From the NCBI GenBank assembly GCA_025935655.1, contig JAICUV010000044.1, positions 1 through 17,616 on the forward strand: a stretch of 17,616 nucleotides of DNA. The letters are read 5' to 3'. This DNA comes from Chloroflexota bacterium (GTDB lineage Bacteria; Chloroflexota; Limnocylindria; Limnocylindrales; CSP1-4). Shown here piece after piece: positions 7,482-14,040 of this stretch; the first letter of the stretch is position 1; every line of letters starts with the position of its first letter. The notes beneath the pieces are model-generated. The model worked only from the letters and a program-made list of their open reading frames with translations, made no database searches and was not told the origin of the DNA. Position numbers and translations under genes: made by a program.

Positions 7482-8510
7482 CTACGGGTTCCGCGGCAGG
7501 ACCACGACGCGGCGGTTGGGCTCCTCGCCGATGGACTGCGTCGAGACGCTGTCGTTGTCGCGGAGCGCGAGGTGGACCCAGCGGCGCTCGAGGGCGGGCA
7601 TCGGCTCCAGCTGGAGCATCTTGCCCGTCTCGGCGACGCGCTCGGCGGCGCGGGCCGCGAGGTCCGCGAGCTGGCGCTCGCGCCGGCCGCGGTAGTCCTC
7701 GACGTCAACGAGCACGCGGGTCCACTGTCCCGTGCGGCGCGAGAGCATGAGGTTCACGAGGTGCTGGAGCGCGGACAGCCGCTCGCCCTTGCGACCGATC
7801 AGCGACCCGAGCGCCTCGCGATCGGCACCCTCGCCGACGACGTTGAGCCGGCTCGTCTCGCCCTCGCGGATCTCCACGGTGACCCCCTCGAAGCCGAGGT
7901 GGCCCATGAGCGTCTCGAGGATCTCCTTGCCCGCGGCGAGCGCCTCGGGCGTCGCCTCGGCGGCCTCGAGCTCCGCGCGCTCCATCGCGAGCGAGCCCCG
8001 GGCCGTGGTCACCGCGGCGACCTCGGCGGCGGACAGCTCGGAGCTGCGGCCGGACGTCGGGCGGGGGGTGCGGTCGTCACGCCGGGGGCCGCGATCGTCG
8101 CGGCGCGGCGGCCGGTCATCCTGGCGCGGCGGGCGGTCGTTGCTGCGCGGCGGCGCGGCGGCGGGCCGGTCGTCACGCCGGGGCGGGCGGTCCCCACCGC
8201 GGTCATCGCGACGCGGCGGGCGGTCGGTGTACTCGCGGCGCGGGCCGTCGTACGGGCGGTCGTCGCGCGGGGGGCGCGGCGCGGGGAGCGGCGTCGCCTC
8301 GGCGGCCTCGCGCTTGGGCGCGGATCCGCCGAGCGCGCTGCGGGGCGCGGCGACGATCCGGGCCGGCTCGGCGCCCATGCCCAGCACGCCGCGCGAACCG
8401 GGGGTGAGGATCTCGAAGTCGAGGTCCCCGAGCCCGACCCCGAACGCGTCGCACGCGGCCTTGATGGCCTCCTCGACGGACTTGCCGGTGAACTCCTGGT
8501 ATTCGCTCAT
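7482..8510 (-). CDS. khpB: KhpB (Jag) RNA-binding protein with Jag_N, KH and R3H domains
   Basis: This 342-residue cytoplasmic RNA-binding protein has three recognisable parts. Residues 1-52 form the Jag N-terminal domain (EFTGKSVEEAIKAAC...GSRGVLGMGAEPARI). Residues about 196-270 form the KH domain with its LIGRKGE loop at 237-243. Residues about 275-342 form the R3H domain with R309-xxx-H313. KhpB partners with KhpA in several bacteria and affects cell division and envelope homeostasis. Between Jag_N and KH lies a long linker of RDDRPPR-like repeats (about 78-151), longer than in most homologues I know. The ATG at 8510 follows the yidC stop by 4 nt, which implies translational coupling. The order rpmH-rnpA-yidD-yidC-jag is the classical one. 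Confidence 0.95.
   Translation of the reverse strand: MSEYQEFTGKSVEEAIKAACDAFGVGLGDLDFEILTPGSRGVLGMGAEPARIVAAPRSALGGSAPKREAAEATPLPAPRPPRDDRPYDGPRREYTDRPPRRDDRGGDRPPRRDDRPAAAPPRSNDRPPRQDDRPPRRDDRGPRRDDRTPRPTSGRSSELSAAEVAAVTTARGSLAMERAELEAAEATPEALAAGKEILETLMGHLGFEGVTVEIREGETSRLNVVGEGADREALGSLIGRKGERLSALQHLVNLMLSRRTGQWTRVLVDVEDYRGRRERQLADLAARAAERVAETGKMLQLEPMPALERRWVHLALRDNDSVSTQSIGEEPNRRVVVLPRNP
8058..8279 (-). repeat. Degenerate repeats encoding the Arg/Asp/Pro linker of KhpB
   Basis: This stretch encodes a run of DDRPPRR / RRDDRG-type units with no hydrophobic core, so it should be intrinsically disordered and strongly charged. The DNA repeats are imperfect 12-24-bp units based on CGG/GTCGTC-type triplets. 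They look like coding expansion and not CRISPR or intergenic repeats, because the frame is kept throughout. Confidence 0.75.
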
Positions 8511-8514
8511 GGGA

Positions 8515-9684
8515 CTAGCGTCGCCTCCCTCGTCGGCCGCTCCGCGTGCGGTTGGGCCGGATCGTCGACTGGGCGGTGATCTCCCGTTCGACGGTTTTCG
8601 CGCGGTTCGCCGCGCCGGGTTGACTGGGGTCGATGGGCTTTGGCTCCGGCATCTTCACCGGGAAGCGCGGTGAGTGGTTCCGCGCGAACTCCGGGTACCA
8701 GCCGAACAGGGGGAACATGCCGCCCCAGCCCAGGATCAGGTATTGCTGGATGATCTGGATGACGGTCGCGGTGATCCAGTAGAGGAACAGGCCCGCGGGG
8801 AGCAGGCCGCCGTACAGGATCGAGATCAGCGGCAGGAAGTAGGCCATCTGCCGCTGGACCTTGGTGTTGGGATCGTCGTTCTTCGGGTCCGACGCCGGGA
8901 GCGTCATCCGCGAGGCGACGAGCTGGAGCAGCGACGAGAACACGGCCAGGATGCTGAAGCCGAAGCCCATGATGTAGATCCCGGTGGTGACCGGTTCCGG
9001 CAGGCCCCAGTTGATGCCGAACGCCTTCGCGTCGAGGCAGGGGTTGAGGACGTGCCCGGCGGCGTCGAAGATCGGGGCCGGGTCGCAGGTGATGCCGAGG
9101 ATCGCAGCGAGGTCGATCGGGCCGACCTGGAGCATCTGCGTGATGTCGTGGTTCGTGAGGCCCTGGCTGAACACCGAGTACATCGGGATCAGGAGCCCGA
9201 ACTGGAGGATGATCGGGAGACAGCCGCCGGCGGGGTTGATCCCGCGCTGGCGGTAGTACTCCTGCACCGCGGCCTGCTGCTTGACGCGGTCGCCCTTGTA
9301 CTTGCGCTGCAGCTCCTTGATCTCGGGCTGGAGCAGCTGCATCTGCCGGGTGGAGGTCAGCTGGCGCCGGTACAGCGGGATGACGAGGATCCGCAGGATG
9401 ATCGTCAGCGTGATGATCGCGAAGACCATGTTGCCGAACAGCTGGTCCAGCAGGACCAGGCCGATGAACAGGGTCTGGAAGATCGGGGTGAACAGCCACG
9501 CCAGCAGGTCGATCGGGTTGGCGCCCGGGACCGCGGGGTGGAGCGGCGCCTGGCTGTAGCTGGGCGAGGCGCCCGGGGACCCGGAGTTCTGCCCGGGGAC
9601 GCACGCGGCGACCACCAGCGCGATGGCGACGATGAACAGGATCGGCGCCAGCCGGGTGAGGGACTGCTGGATGCTGCGGGTCAC
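8515..9684 (-). CDS. yidC: YidC/Oxa1/Alb3-family membrane protein insertase, probable lipoprotein
   Basis: This 389-residue inner-membrane insertase helps fold and insert membrane proteins with or without SecYEG. The N-terminus ILFIVAIALVVAAC is a lipoprotein-type signal ending in the lipobox VAAC, with Cys28 as the lipidation site, as in Gram-positive SpoIIIJ/YidC1. The conserved core starts at residue 60 with PIDLLAWLFTPIFQTLFIG. The hydrophilic-groove arginine is probably Arg98 in IILRILVIPLYRRQL. The charged C1 loop is QPEIKELQRKYKGDR. Further helices lie near 153-176, 230-257, 283-302 and 304-325. The C-terminal tail is very basic (RSGRRGRRR), which fits ribosome contact. The external loop at 178-228 holds Cys200 and Cys216. 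The GTG start at 9684 lies 18 nt after yidD. Confidence 0.95.
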   Translation of the reverse strand: MTRSIQQSLTRLAPILFIVAIALVVAACVPGQNSGSPGASPSYSQAPLHPAVPGANPIDLLAWLFTPIFQTLFIGLVLLDQLFGNMVFAIITLTIILRILVIPLYRRQLTSTRQMQLLQPEIKELQRKYKGDRVKQQAAVQEYYRQRGINPAGGCLPIILQFGLLIPMYSVFSQGLTNHDITQMLQVGPIDLAAILGITCDPAPIFDAAGHVLNPCLDAKAFGINWGLPEPVTTGIYIMGFGFSILAVFSSLLQLVASRMTLPASDPKNDDPNTKVQRQMAYFLPLISILYGGLLPAGLFLYWITATVIQIIQQYLILGWGGMFPLFGWYPEFARNHSPRFPVKMPEPKPIDPSQPGAANRAKTVEREITAQSTIRPNRTRSGRRGRRR

Positions 9685-9702
9685 GCGGTGGTTCTCAATC
9701 CG

Positions 9703-9921
9703 TTAGCGGACCGGGTCGTAGCCGCCCGGGTTCCAGGGGTGACAGCGGGCGATGCGCCGAGCGCCCATCCAGCTGCCGCGAAGGAGTCCGTACTTCTGGA
9801 TCGCCTGTTCCGTATAGCGCGAGCACGTGGGCTCGAACCGGCACCCGGACGGAAGCCACGCGAAGACGACCCGGTAGGCACGGATGAGCGCCACCCCGAC
9901 CGCGACCCCGACGCGTCTCAC
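9703..9921 (-). CDS. yidD: YidD membrane protein insertion efficiency factor
   Basis: This 72-residue protein matches the small YidD family from end to end. It has an N-terminal hydrophobic/amphipathic helix (VALIRAYRVVFAWLP), then GCRFEPTCSRYTEQAI with the two conserved cysteines, and ends with RIARCHPWNPGGYDPV, which holds the third cysteine and the GxDPV tail. It is thought to act at the inner face of the membrane together with YidC, which is encoded just downstream. The GTG start at 9919-9921 overlaps the rnpA stop as GTGA, so translation is very likely coupled to rnpA. Confidence 0.95.
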   Translation of the reverse strand: MRRVGVAVGVALIRAYRVVFAWLPSGCRFEPTCSRYTEQAIQKYGLLRGSWMGARRIARCHPWNPGGYDPVR

Positions 9922-10253
9922 GACTCCGACCCACCTCCGAGCACGCCTCCCGAACGGAGGACCCGGCCCAATGCCCTGACCAGCGCTTCCTGGTCGGCCT
10001 CGACGATCCCTGGCCGGGCGATGATGAGGACGTCCCAGCCCGGCTGGAACGAGGGCGCCATCGCCCTGAGGACCTCGCGGATCCGGCGCCGGACGCGGTT
10101 CCGGACGACGGCTCCTCCGAGCCGCTTGCCCGTGGCCAGTCCGAACCGGACCTGGTCAAGGTCGTTCCGGACGAAGCGTCCGACCAGCAGGGGGTGGCTT
10201 CTCGCGATGCCGCCCTCGGCCAGCCTGGCGAAGTCGCCCGGGCGGGAGAGCAT
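9918..10253 (-). CDS. rnpA: Ribonuclease P protein component
   Basis: RnpA is the protein subunit that helps the RNase P RNA bind and trim 5' leaders of pre-tRNAs. The 111 residues starting MLSRPGDFARLAEGG carry the family pattern: the RPGDF start helix, FGLATGKRLGGAVVRNRVRRRIREVLR with the basic RNR motif, and a C-terminal VLIIARPG strand. I chose ATG 10251-10253, 35 nt after the rpmH stop, because it matches the normal family N-terminus. It has no Shine-Dalgarno site, so coupling to rpmH is likely. The same frame is open upstream through the whole of rpmH to an ATG at 10449-10451, which would add 66 residues (177 in total). That arrangement is known from Thermus, so a longer product cannot be excluded. 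Confidence 0.93.
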   Translation of the reverse strand: MLSRPGDFARLAEGGIARSHPLLVGRFVRNDLDQVRFGLATGKRLGGAVVRNRVRRRIREVLRAMAPSFQPGWDVLIIARPGIVEADQEALVRALGRVLRSGGVLGGGSES

Positions 10254-10288
10254 GACGAGCCGCAGCGAGTTGTGACTGCGCTCGCCGG

Positions 10289-10426
10289 TCAGGCCGAGAG
10301 CTTCTGCCGGCCCCTGGCGCGCCGCGTCGCGAGCACGCGCCGGCCACCCGGTGTCTTCATCCGGGCGCGGAAGCCGTGCTCCTTGGCGCGATGTCGCTTC
10401 TTGGGCTGAAATGTCGGCTTGCCCAT
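10289..10426 (-). CDS. rpmH: 50S ribosomal protein L34
   Basis: This 45-residue, very basic protein is typical L34: MGKPTFQPKKRHRAKEHGFR followed by ARMKTPGGRRVLATRRARGR and QKLSA. It belongs to the large ribosomal subunit and binds 23S rRNA. The ATG at 10424-10426 is fixed by the conserved start of the family. The purine-rich GGAGAGGA upstream lies about 15 nt away, farther than usual. It is the first gene of the minus-strand cluster and has a good promoter about 115 nt upstream. Confidence 0.96.
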   Translation of the reverse strand: MGKPTFQPKKRHRAKEHGFRARMKTPGGRRVLATRRARGRQKLSA

Positions 10427-10541
10427 CGGGACTGTCCGTGATCCTCTCCATCCGGCCCTGGGGACCCGGAAGCTCCGAACCCTAGAGGCACGCAAACGCG
10501 CCGAGCGCCCGAAAGCGCGACGGCGCGTGTTCGTCCGGGGG

Positions 10542-10571
10542 AGGATACGTTGGGCTCCGAACGGGTGTCAA
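10542..10571 (-). promoter_or_regulatory. Probable promoter of the rpmH-rnpA-yidD-yidC-khpB operon
   Basis: On the minus strand a perfect -35 TTGACA (10566-10571) is followed by an 18-bp spacer and the -10 TATCCT (10542-10547, four of six matches). Transcription would start near 10535 and give a leader of about 110 nt before rpmH. This is the best sigma-70-type promoter in the region. Confidence 0.6.
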
Positions 10572-10619
10572 ACGGCCAAGGATCGCGCGTGCGAGGGCAT
10601 CGCGGACGCGACGGCGCGC

Positions 10620-10754
10620 CTCCCATGGGGTTTCGCGGTGCGTCCTGTCACCGATTCGACACGCGTCGTCGGGCGCCAGCCGGGCGGCACGGCGCGGACG
10701 CGGGACACCCGGCGGAGGACCTCCTCATGACCCGTGCGTGATACCCCATGGGAG
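10620..10754. repeat. 11-bp perfect inverted repeat pair upstream of dnaA
   Basis: CTCCCATGGGG at 10620-10630 is the exact reverse complement of CCCCATGGGAG at 10744-10754, and each copy contains the palindrome CCCATGGG. The right copy is also flanked by ATAC and GTAT arms (10741-10757), making a longer near-perfect dyad. Two such sites in one regulatory region suggest a repressor- or loop-forming operator, which is inference. Confidence 0.5.
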
Positions 10755-10769
10755 TATGCGCGAATCGCC

Positions 10770-10799
10770 TTGCGAGCCCCCGGAAAGGCGGTGTATTGT
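10770..10799 (+). promoter_or_regulatory. Candidate dnaA promoter
   Basis: TTGCGA at 10770-10775 (four of six matches to TTGACA) is followed by an 18-bp spacer and TATTGT at 10794-10799 (four of six). It lies about 180 nt before the dnaA ATG and only 15 nt after the right arm of the CCCATGGG dyad, so a protein bound there could control it. Confidence 0.4.
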
Positions 10800-10976
10800 T
10801 CCCGAGCCTCAGGCGCCGGGACGCCGCGGGTGACCCTCTCGAAGGGGAGCCCGCCGGCCGCTCCGAGCTCCGGCAGGGTGTCGTCGCAATCGTGGCGGCG
10901 AGCGTTCCCGTTGTCTGGCAGTCCGCGGTCGGCGCTACCCATCGCAGCCCTCGCTATCAGGAAATCGATCGCCCGT

Positions 10977-12341
10977 ATGGACGCGAAGCAGGTCTGGCGC
11001 GCGGCACTTGGTGAGCTCCAGGTCTCGCTGTCACCCGCCAACTTCGAGACCTGGCTGCGCGACACCTACCTCGTCGACGTCGATGACCAGCGGTTCCGCA
11101 TCGCCGTCCCCAACGGGTTCGCCAAGGATTGGCTGGAGACCCGCTACCGCTCCCTGATCTCCCAGACGCTGGCCCGCGTCGTCGGCTACAGCGTGCAGGT
11201 CGAGTTCGTCGTCCAGGGCGCAACCGAGGTCCAGGCGCAGGCGGCCGCGATCGAGAGGCAGCCCGTCCGCGTGGAGCCGACCCGCGTCGGCGCACCCGAG
11301 GGTGCCGCGGCCGGCGCCACGAACCTCAACCCGCGCTACCACTTCTCCAACTTCATCGTCGGCAGCGCCAACCGGCTCGCGCACGCGGCGTCCCTGTCCG
11401 TCGCGGAGCGCCCGGGCCACGCCTACAACCCCCTGTTCCTGTACGGCGGCGTGGGCCTCGGCAAGACGCACCTGATGCATGCCATCGGCAACGCGGTGGC
11501 CGCGAAGTTCCCGCGCAAGCGCGTGGTGTACGCGACGAGCGAGAAGTTCACCAACGAGTTCATCACCAGCATCCAGCAGGGCAAGATCGACGAGTTCCGC
11601 GCCCGCTATCGGCGGATCGACCTGCTGCTCATCGACGACATCCAGTTCATCGCGGACAAGGAGCGGACGCAGGAAGAGTTCTTCCACACGTTCAACGCGA
11701 TCCACGAGGACGGCAAGCAGATCGTCCTGAGCTCGGACCGGCCGCCCAAGGCGATCCTGACGCTCGAGGAGCGGCTCCGGTCGCGGTTCGAGTGGGGGCT
11801 CATCGCGGACCTCACCGCGCCGGACCTGGAGACGCGGATCGCGATCCTGCGCGCCAAGGCCGAGGAGCAGGGCACGCCCATCACCTCGGACGTCATCGAG
11901 TTCATCGCGCGCAAGGTCGTGTCCAACATCCGCGAGCTCGAGGGTGCGCTCAACCGGATCGTCGCCTACGCGTCGATGGGCGCGATGCCGATCTCGATCG
12001 AGCTGGCGCAGGCCGTGCTCTCGAACGTCCTGTACAACCCCAAGAAGCGCCAGGTCACGCCCGAGCGGATCGCCCAGGCGGTCTCCAGCTATTACGGCGT
12101 GCCCATGGACGCCCTGCAGGGCCAGAAGCGCGAGAAGAGCATCGTCGTGCCGCGCCAGATCGCGATGTTCCTGATGCGCGAGGAGACCGACGTGTCGCTG
12201 CTGCGCATCGGCGCCGAGCTGGGCGGCCGGGACCACTCCACGGTCCTCCATGCGTGCGACAAGATCAACCGCGAGATGCAGGTCAACGACGAGATGCGCC
12301 GTGAGGTCGCGGCCGTCCGGGAGCTCATCTACTCCGACTAG
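10977..12341 (+). CDS. dnaA: Chromosomal replication initiator protein DnaA
   Basis: DnaA binds DnaA boxes at oriC, opens the duplex and loads helicase; it is ATP-regulated. The 454 residues show all four domains. Domain I is at 1-80 (VWRAALGELQVSLSPANFETWL). A short Ala/Glu/Pro-rich linker covers about 81-115. The AAA+ domain has Walker A GGVGLGKT at 157-164, Walker B LLLIDDIQF at 216-224 and the arginine-bearing ERLRSRF near 265-271. Domain IV (about 345-454) ends with the box-binding signature LGGRDHSTVLHACDKI at 415-430. The ATG at 10977 is chosen because the family N-terminus begins here; the open frame upstream adds 81 unrelated low-complexity residues. An AGGAA lies 13 nt upstream, a long spacing. 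The domain I sequence resembles Chloroflexota DnaA as I recall it. Confidence 0.97.
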   Translation: MDAKQVWRAALGELQVSLSPANFETWLRDTYLVDVDDQRFRIAVPNGFAKDWLETRYRSLISQTLARVVGYSVQVEFVVQGATEVQAQAAAIERQPVRVEPTRVGAPEGAAAGATNLNPRYHFSNFIVGSANRLAHAASLSVAERPGHAYNPLFLYGGVGLGKTHLMHAIGNAVAAKFPRKRVVYATSEKFTNEFITSIQQGKIDEFRARYRRIDLLLIDDIQFIADKERTQEEFFHTFNAIHEDGKQIVLSSDRPPKAILTLEERLRSRFEWGLIADLTAPDLETRIAILRAKAEEQGTPITSDVIEFIARKVVSNIRELEGALNRIVAYASMGAMPISIELAQAVLSNVLYNPKKRQVTPERIAQAVSSYYGVPMDALQGQKREKSIVVPRQIAMFLMREETDVSLLRIGAELGGRDHSTVLHACDKINREMQVNDEMRREVAAVRELIYSD

Positions 12342-12391
12342 GTTGACCCTCGAACGGGCTCCTGGGCAACCATCGCGCGTCGTGGCCCGCT

Positions 12392-12697
12392 CGCCCGTCC
12401 GCCGCGTCGTGCACCCGTCAGCGGCCGCGGCGCGCCCGCCCGTCGACCGGACCACGCGCCGCCGAGCCCTGCCCGCCACGCGCGTGATCGACGAAGGGCG
12501 CCGCAACCCGCCGTGGACGAATCGACCCGATCCCGTGGACAACCGCCGTCCGACGGTGCGCCCGTCACCGTGTTCCCGGGGAGTGGATCGTGGGCATCTC
12601 CGCCCGTCCGGGAGGTCGATGTGGACGCTTCGAGCCGGCCGGCCGGCCTGTCCACGATCCGGTGCCCCGCCCGTCCCCGGGAATCGGACGGCCCGTC
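12392..12697 (+). repeat. Direct repeats of CGCCCGTC in the origin region
   Basis: Five exact copies of CGCCCGTC occur on the plus strand at 12392-12399, 12437-12444, 12559-12566, 12601-12608 and 12668-12675. A one-mismatch copy, GGCCCGTC, sits at 12690-12697 and runs into a DnaA-like box. All are in the same orientation, interleaved with the DnaA-box-like sites. The motif is short and GC-rich, so some chance contribution is expected. Confidence 0.5.
12534..12542 (-). promoter_or_regulatory. Best DnaA box in the window
   Basis: The minus strand reads TTGTCCACG, eight of nine matches to TTGTCCACA, the GC-rich form of the DnaA-box consensus. It is the closest match found and lies within the cluster described for oriC. 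Confidence 0.6.
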
Positions 12698-12768
12698 CAC
12701 AGGAGGTCGGCTCCCGCCAACAACCCGGCGCCGCACGGTTGAGCGTCACCGTCCACCACATCCACGGC

Positions 12769-12810
12769 AATATGACGGTGATGATGGAATGAGAAGATAG
12801 AGACCAACCA
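12769..12810. other. Candidate DNA-unwinding element
   Basis: This 42-bp stretch is about 60 percent A+T in a window where A+T is otherwise far lower. Its top strand is almost pyrimidine-free in the GATGATGGAATGAGAAGATA part. It lies directly after the last DnaA-box-like sequences and 118 nt before dnaN, which is where an unwinding element is expected. Confidence 0.5.
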
Positions 12811-12927
12811 CTCCACCCTGTAGACACCCTGCCTGCGGAGCACGGTCCGCGTCGGATCGCCGGGATCCCCGACGACGGATCGACCGAAACGCCCATCCGC
12901 TGGGGCAGCCCCCTGGAGACAGCTCAC

Positions 12928-14040
12928 GTGAAACTCTCGGTCATGCAGGAGAACCTGGCGCGCGGTCTGTCCGTCGTGTCCAGGGCCGTCTCCAGCCGAA
13001 GCACCCTCCCCGTGCTGGCGAACGTCCTCCTCCGGACCGAGGACGCCGGCCTCAAGCTGACCGCCACGAACCTCGAGATCGGGATCACCTACTGGGTCCC
13101 GGGCAAGATCGAGACAGACGGCGCGACCACGGTGCCGGCCCGCCTGCTGACGGACCTCGTGTCCTCGCTGCCCAGCTCCGAGAAGGTCGACCTCGAGCTC
13201 CAGGGCGCGGACACGCTGCACATCCGCGCGGGCCGCTTCGCGACCCACGTGAAGGGCATCGACGCGGACGAGTTCCCCACGATCCAGACGGCGGGCGAGC
13301 GCCCGACGACGCGGGTCAGCCAGAAGGTCCTCAAGCGCGCGCTCGACGAGACGGTCTTCGCGGCCGCCAGCGACGAGGCACGGCCGATCCTGACCGGCGT
13401 CCTCGCCCGGTTCGAGGGCGACAAGCTGACGCTCGCCGCGGCGGACAACTACCGGATCGCCGTCCGGACGATCGACATCCTGGATCCCGTCGAATCGGCG
13501 TCGGTGGTCATCCCGGCGCGGGCGCTCAACGAGCTGAGCCGGATCCTCGCCGACACCGATGACCCGGTCGAGCTCGTGCTCGCCCAGGCGAAGAACCAGG
13601 TCCTGTTCCACCTCGAGGGCGTCGACATTGTCAGCCGCCTCATCGACGGGCAGTTCCCGAACTACCAGCAGGTGCTGCCGGCGGCGCATACCACGAGCGC
13701 CGAGATCGACCGCGAGGAGCTCCTCCGCGCCGTCCGTCCGGCGGCCCTCATCGCCAGCAGCTCCGCGAACATCGTGAAGCTCGCCGTGAGCGCGGAGGCC
13801 GGCGTCGTCGTGACCGCGACCGCCGAGGTCGGCGACTACACCGGTGACGTCGAGGCGACGGTCGAGGGCGATGCCACGACGATCGCGTTCAACGCCCGCT
13901 ATCTCAACGACGTCCTGTCCAACGTGCAGGCGGACCGGTTCGCCCTGGAGCTCAACGGTCCCCTCTCGCCGGGCGTGTTCCGGCCGGTGGGCGACGACGC
14001 GTACGTGCACGTCGTGATGCCCGTCCGCACGACGTCCTGA
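12928..14040 (+). CDS. dnaN: DNA polymerase III beta subunit (sliding clamp)
   Basis: The clamp dimer encircles DNA and tethers polymerase and repair enzymes. The 370 residues are the usual length and form three clamp folds. The start MKLSVMQENLARGLSVVSRA and the SRSTLPVLANVLL segment are diagnostic, as are DADEFPTI in domain 1, the NYRIAVR strand in domain 2 and LIDGQFPNYQQVLP in domain 3. The protein ends YVHVVMPVRTTS, the counterpart of the usual MPMRL tail that lines the partner-binding pocket. The GTG at 12928-12930 has GGAG 9 nt upstream. Its TGA stop (14038-14040) overlaps the proposed CTG start of recF as CTGA, which would couple clamp and RecF translation. Confidence 0.97.
   Translation: MKLSVMQENLARGLSVVSRAVSSRSTLPVLANVLLRTEDAGLKLTATNLEIGITYWVPGKIETDGATTVPARLLTDLVSSLPSSEKVDLELQGADTLHIRAGRFATHVKGIDADEFPTIQTAGERPTTRVSQKVLKRALDETVFAAASDEARPILTGVLARFEGDKLTLAAADNYRIAVRTIDILDPVESASVVIPARALNELSRILADTDDPVELVLAQAKNQVLFHLEGVDIVSRLIDGQFPNYQQVLPAAHTTSAEIDREELLRAVRPAALIASSSANIVKLAVSAEAGVVVTATAEVGDYTGDVEATVEGDATTIAFNARYLNDVLSNVQADRFALELNGPLSPGVFRPVGDDAYVHVVMPVRTTS

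Larger units (their letters stand above)
10427..10976. other. Divergent rpmH/dnaA intergenic region
   Basis: This 550-bp stretch separates the two divergent operons. It holds the rpmH promoter (10542-10571, minus), a candidate dnaA promoter (10770-10799, plus), an 11-bp inverted repeat pair (10620-10630 and 10744-10754) and a small GGAGG-A-CCTCC dyad at 10714-10724. I see no good DnaA boxes here. Open frames crossing it on both strands are composed of low-complexity Arg/Ala/Gly residues and match nothing I know, so I call no gene. Confidence 0.7.
12342..12927. other. oriC: Probable replication origin (oriC) between dnaA and dnaN
   Basis: This 586-bp stretch has no supportable gene. It holds a cluster of DnaA-box-like 9-mers: TTGTCCACG (minus, 12534-12542), TCGTCCACG (minus, 12512-12520), GCGTCCACA (minus, 12620-12628), CTGTCCACG (plus, 12648-12656) and CCGTCCACA (plus, 12693-12701), with weaker ones at 12749-12766. 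None is a perfect TTATCCACA or TTGTCCACA. The boxes lie left of an AT-rich stretch at 12769-12810. Position next to dnaA, gene divergence and box clustering all fit oriC. I cannot prove firing from sequence. Confidence 0.75.

Noticed and set aside
8058..8279. Repeat block considered as a possible CRISPR or intergenic repeat array
   Set aside because: The units are irregular, there are no spacers of constant length, and the repeats keep the khpB reading frame.
5925..8579. 884-codon plus-strand open frame opposite the glucosidase and khpB genes
   Set aside because: It is antisense to two well-recognised proteins, and its translation is low-complexity with no motif. Length alone is not evidence in GC-rich DNA.
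10734..10976. 81-residue N-terminal extension of DnaA in the open frame
   Set aside because: It contains the candidate dnaA promoter and one arm of the inverted repeat, has no similarity to DnaA, and the family N-terminus begins precisely at ATG 10977.
10568..11065. Minus-strand 165-codon open frame upstream of and into dnaA
   Set aside because: It overlaps the dnaA start antisense and the rpmH promoter region, and its composition shows no protein-like pattern.
12250..12792. Open frames on both strands across the dnaA-dnaN gap as possible genes
   Set aside because: Their translations are Arg/Pro/Ser-rich with no known motif, and the region is explained by origin features.
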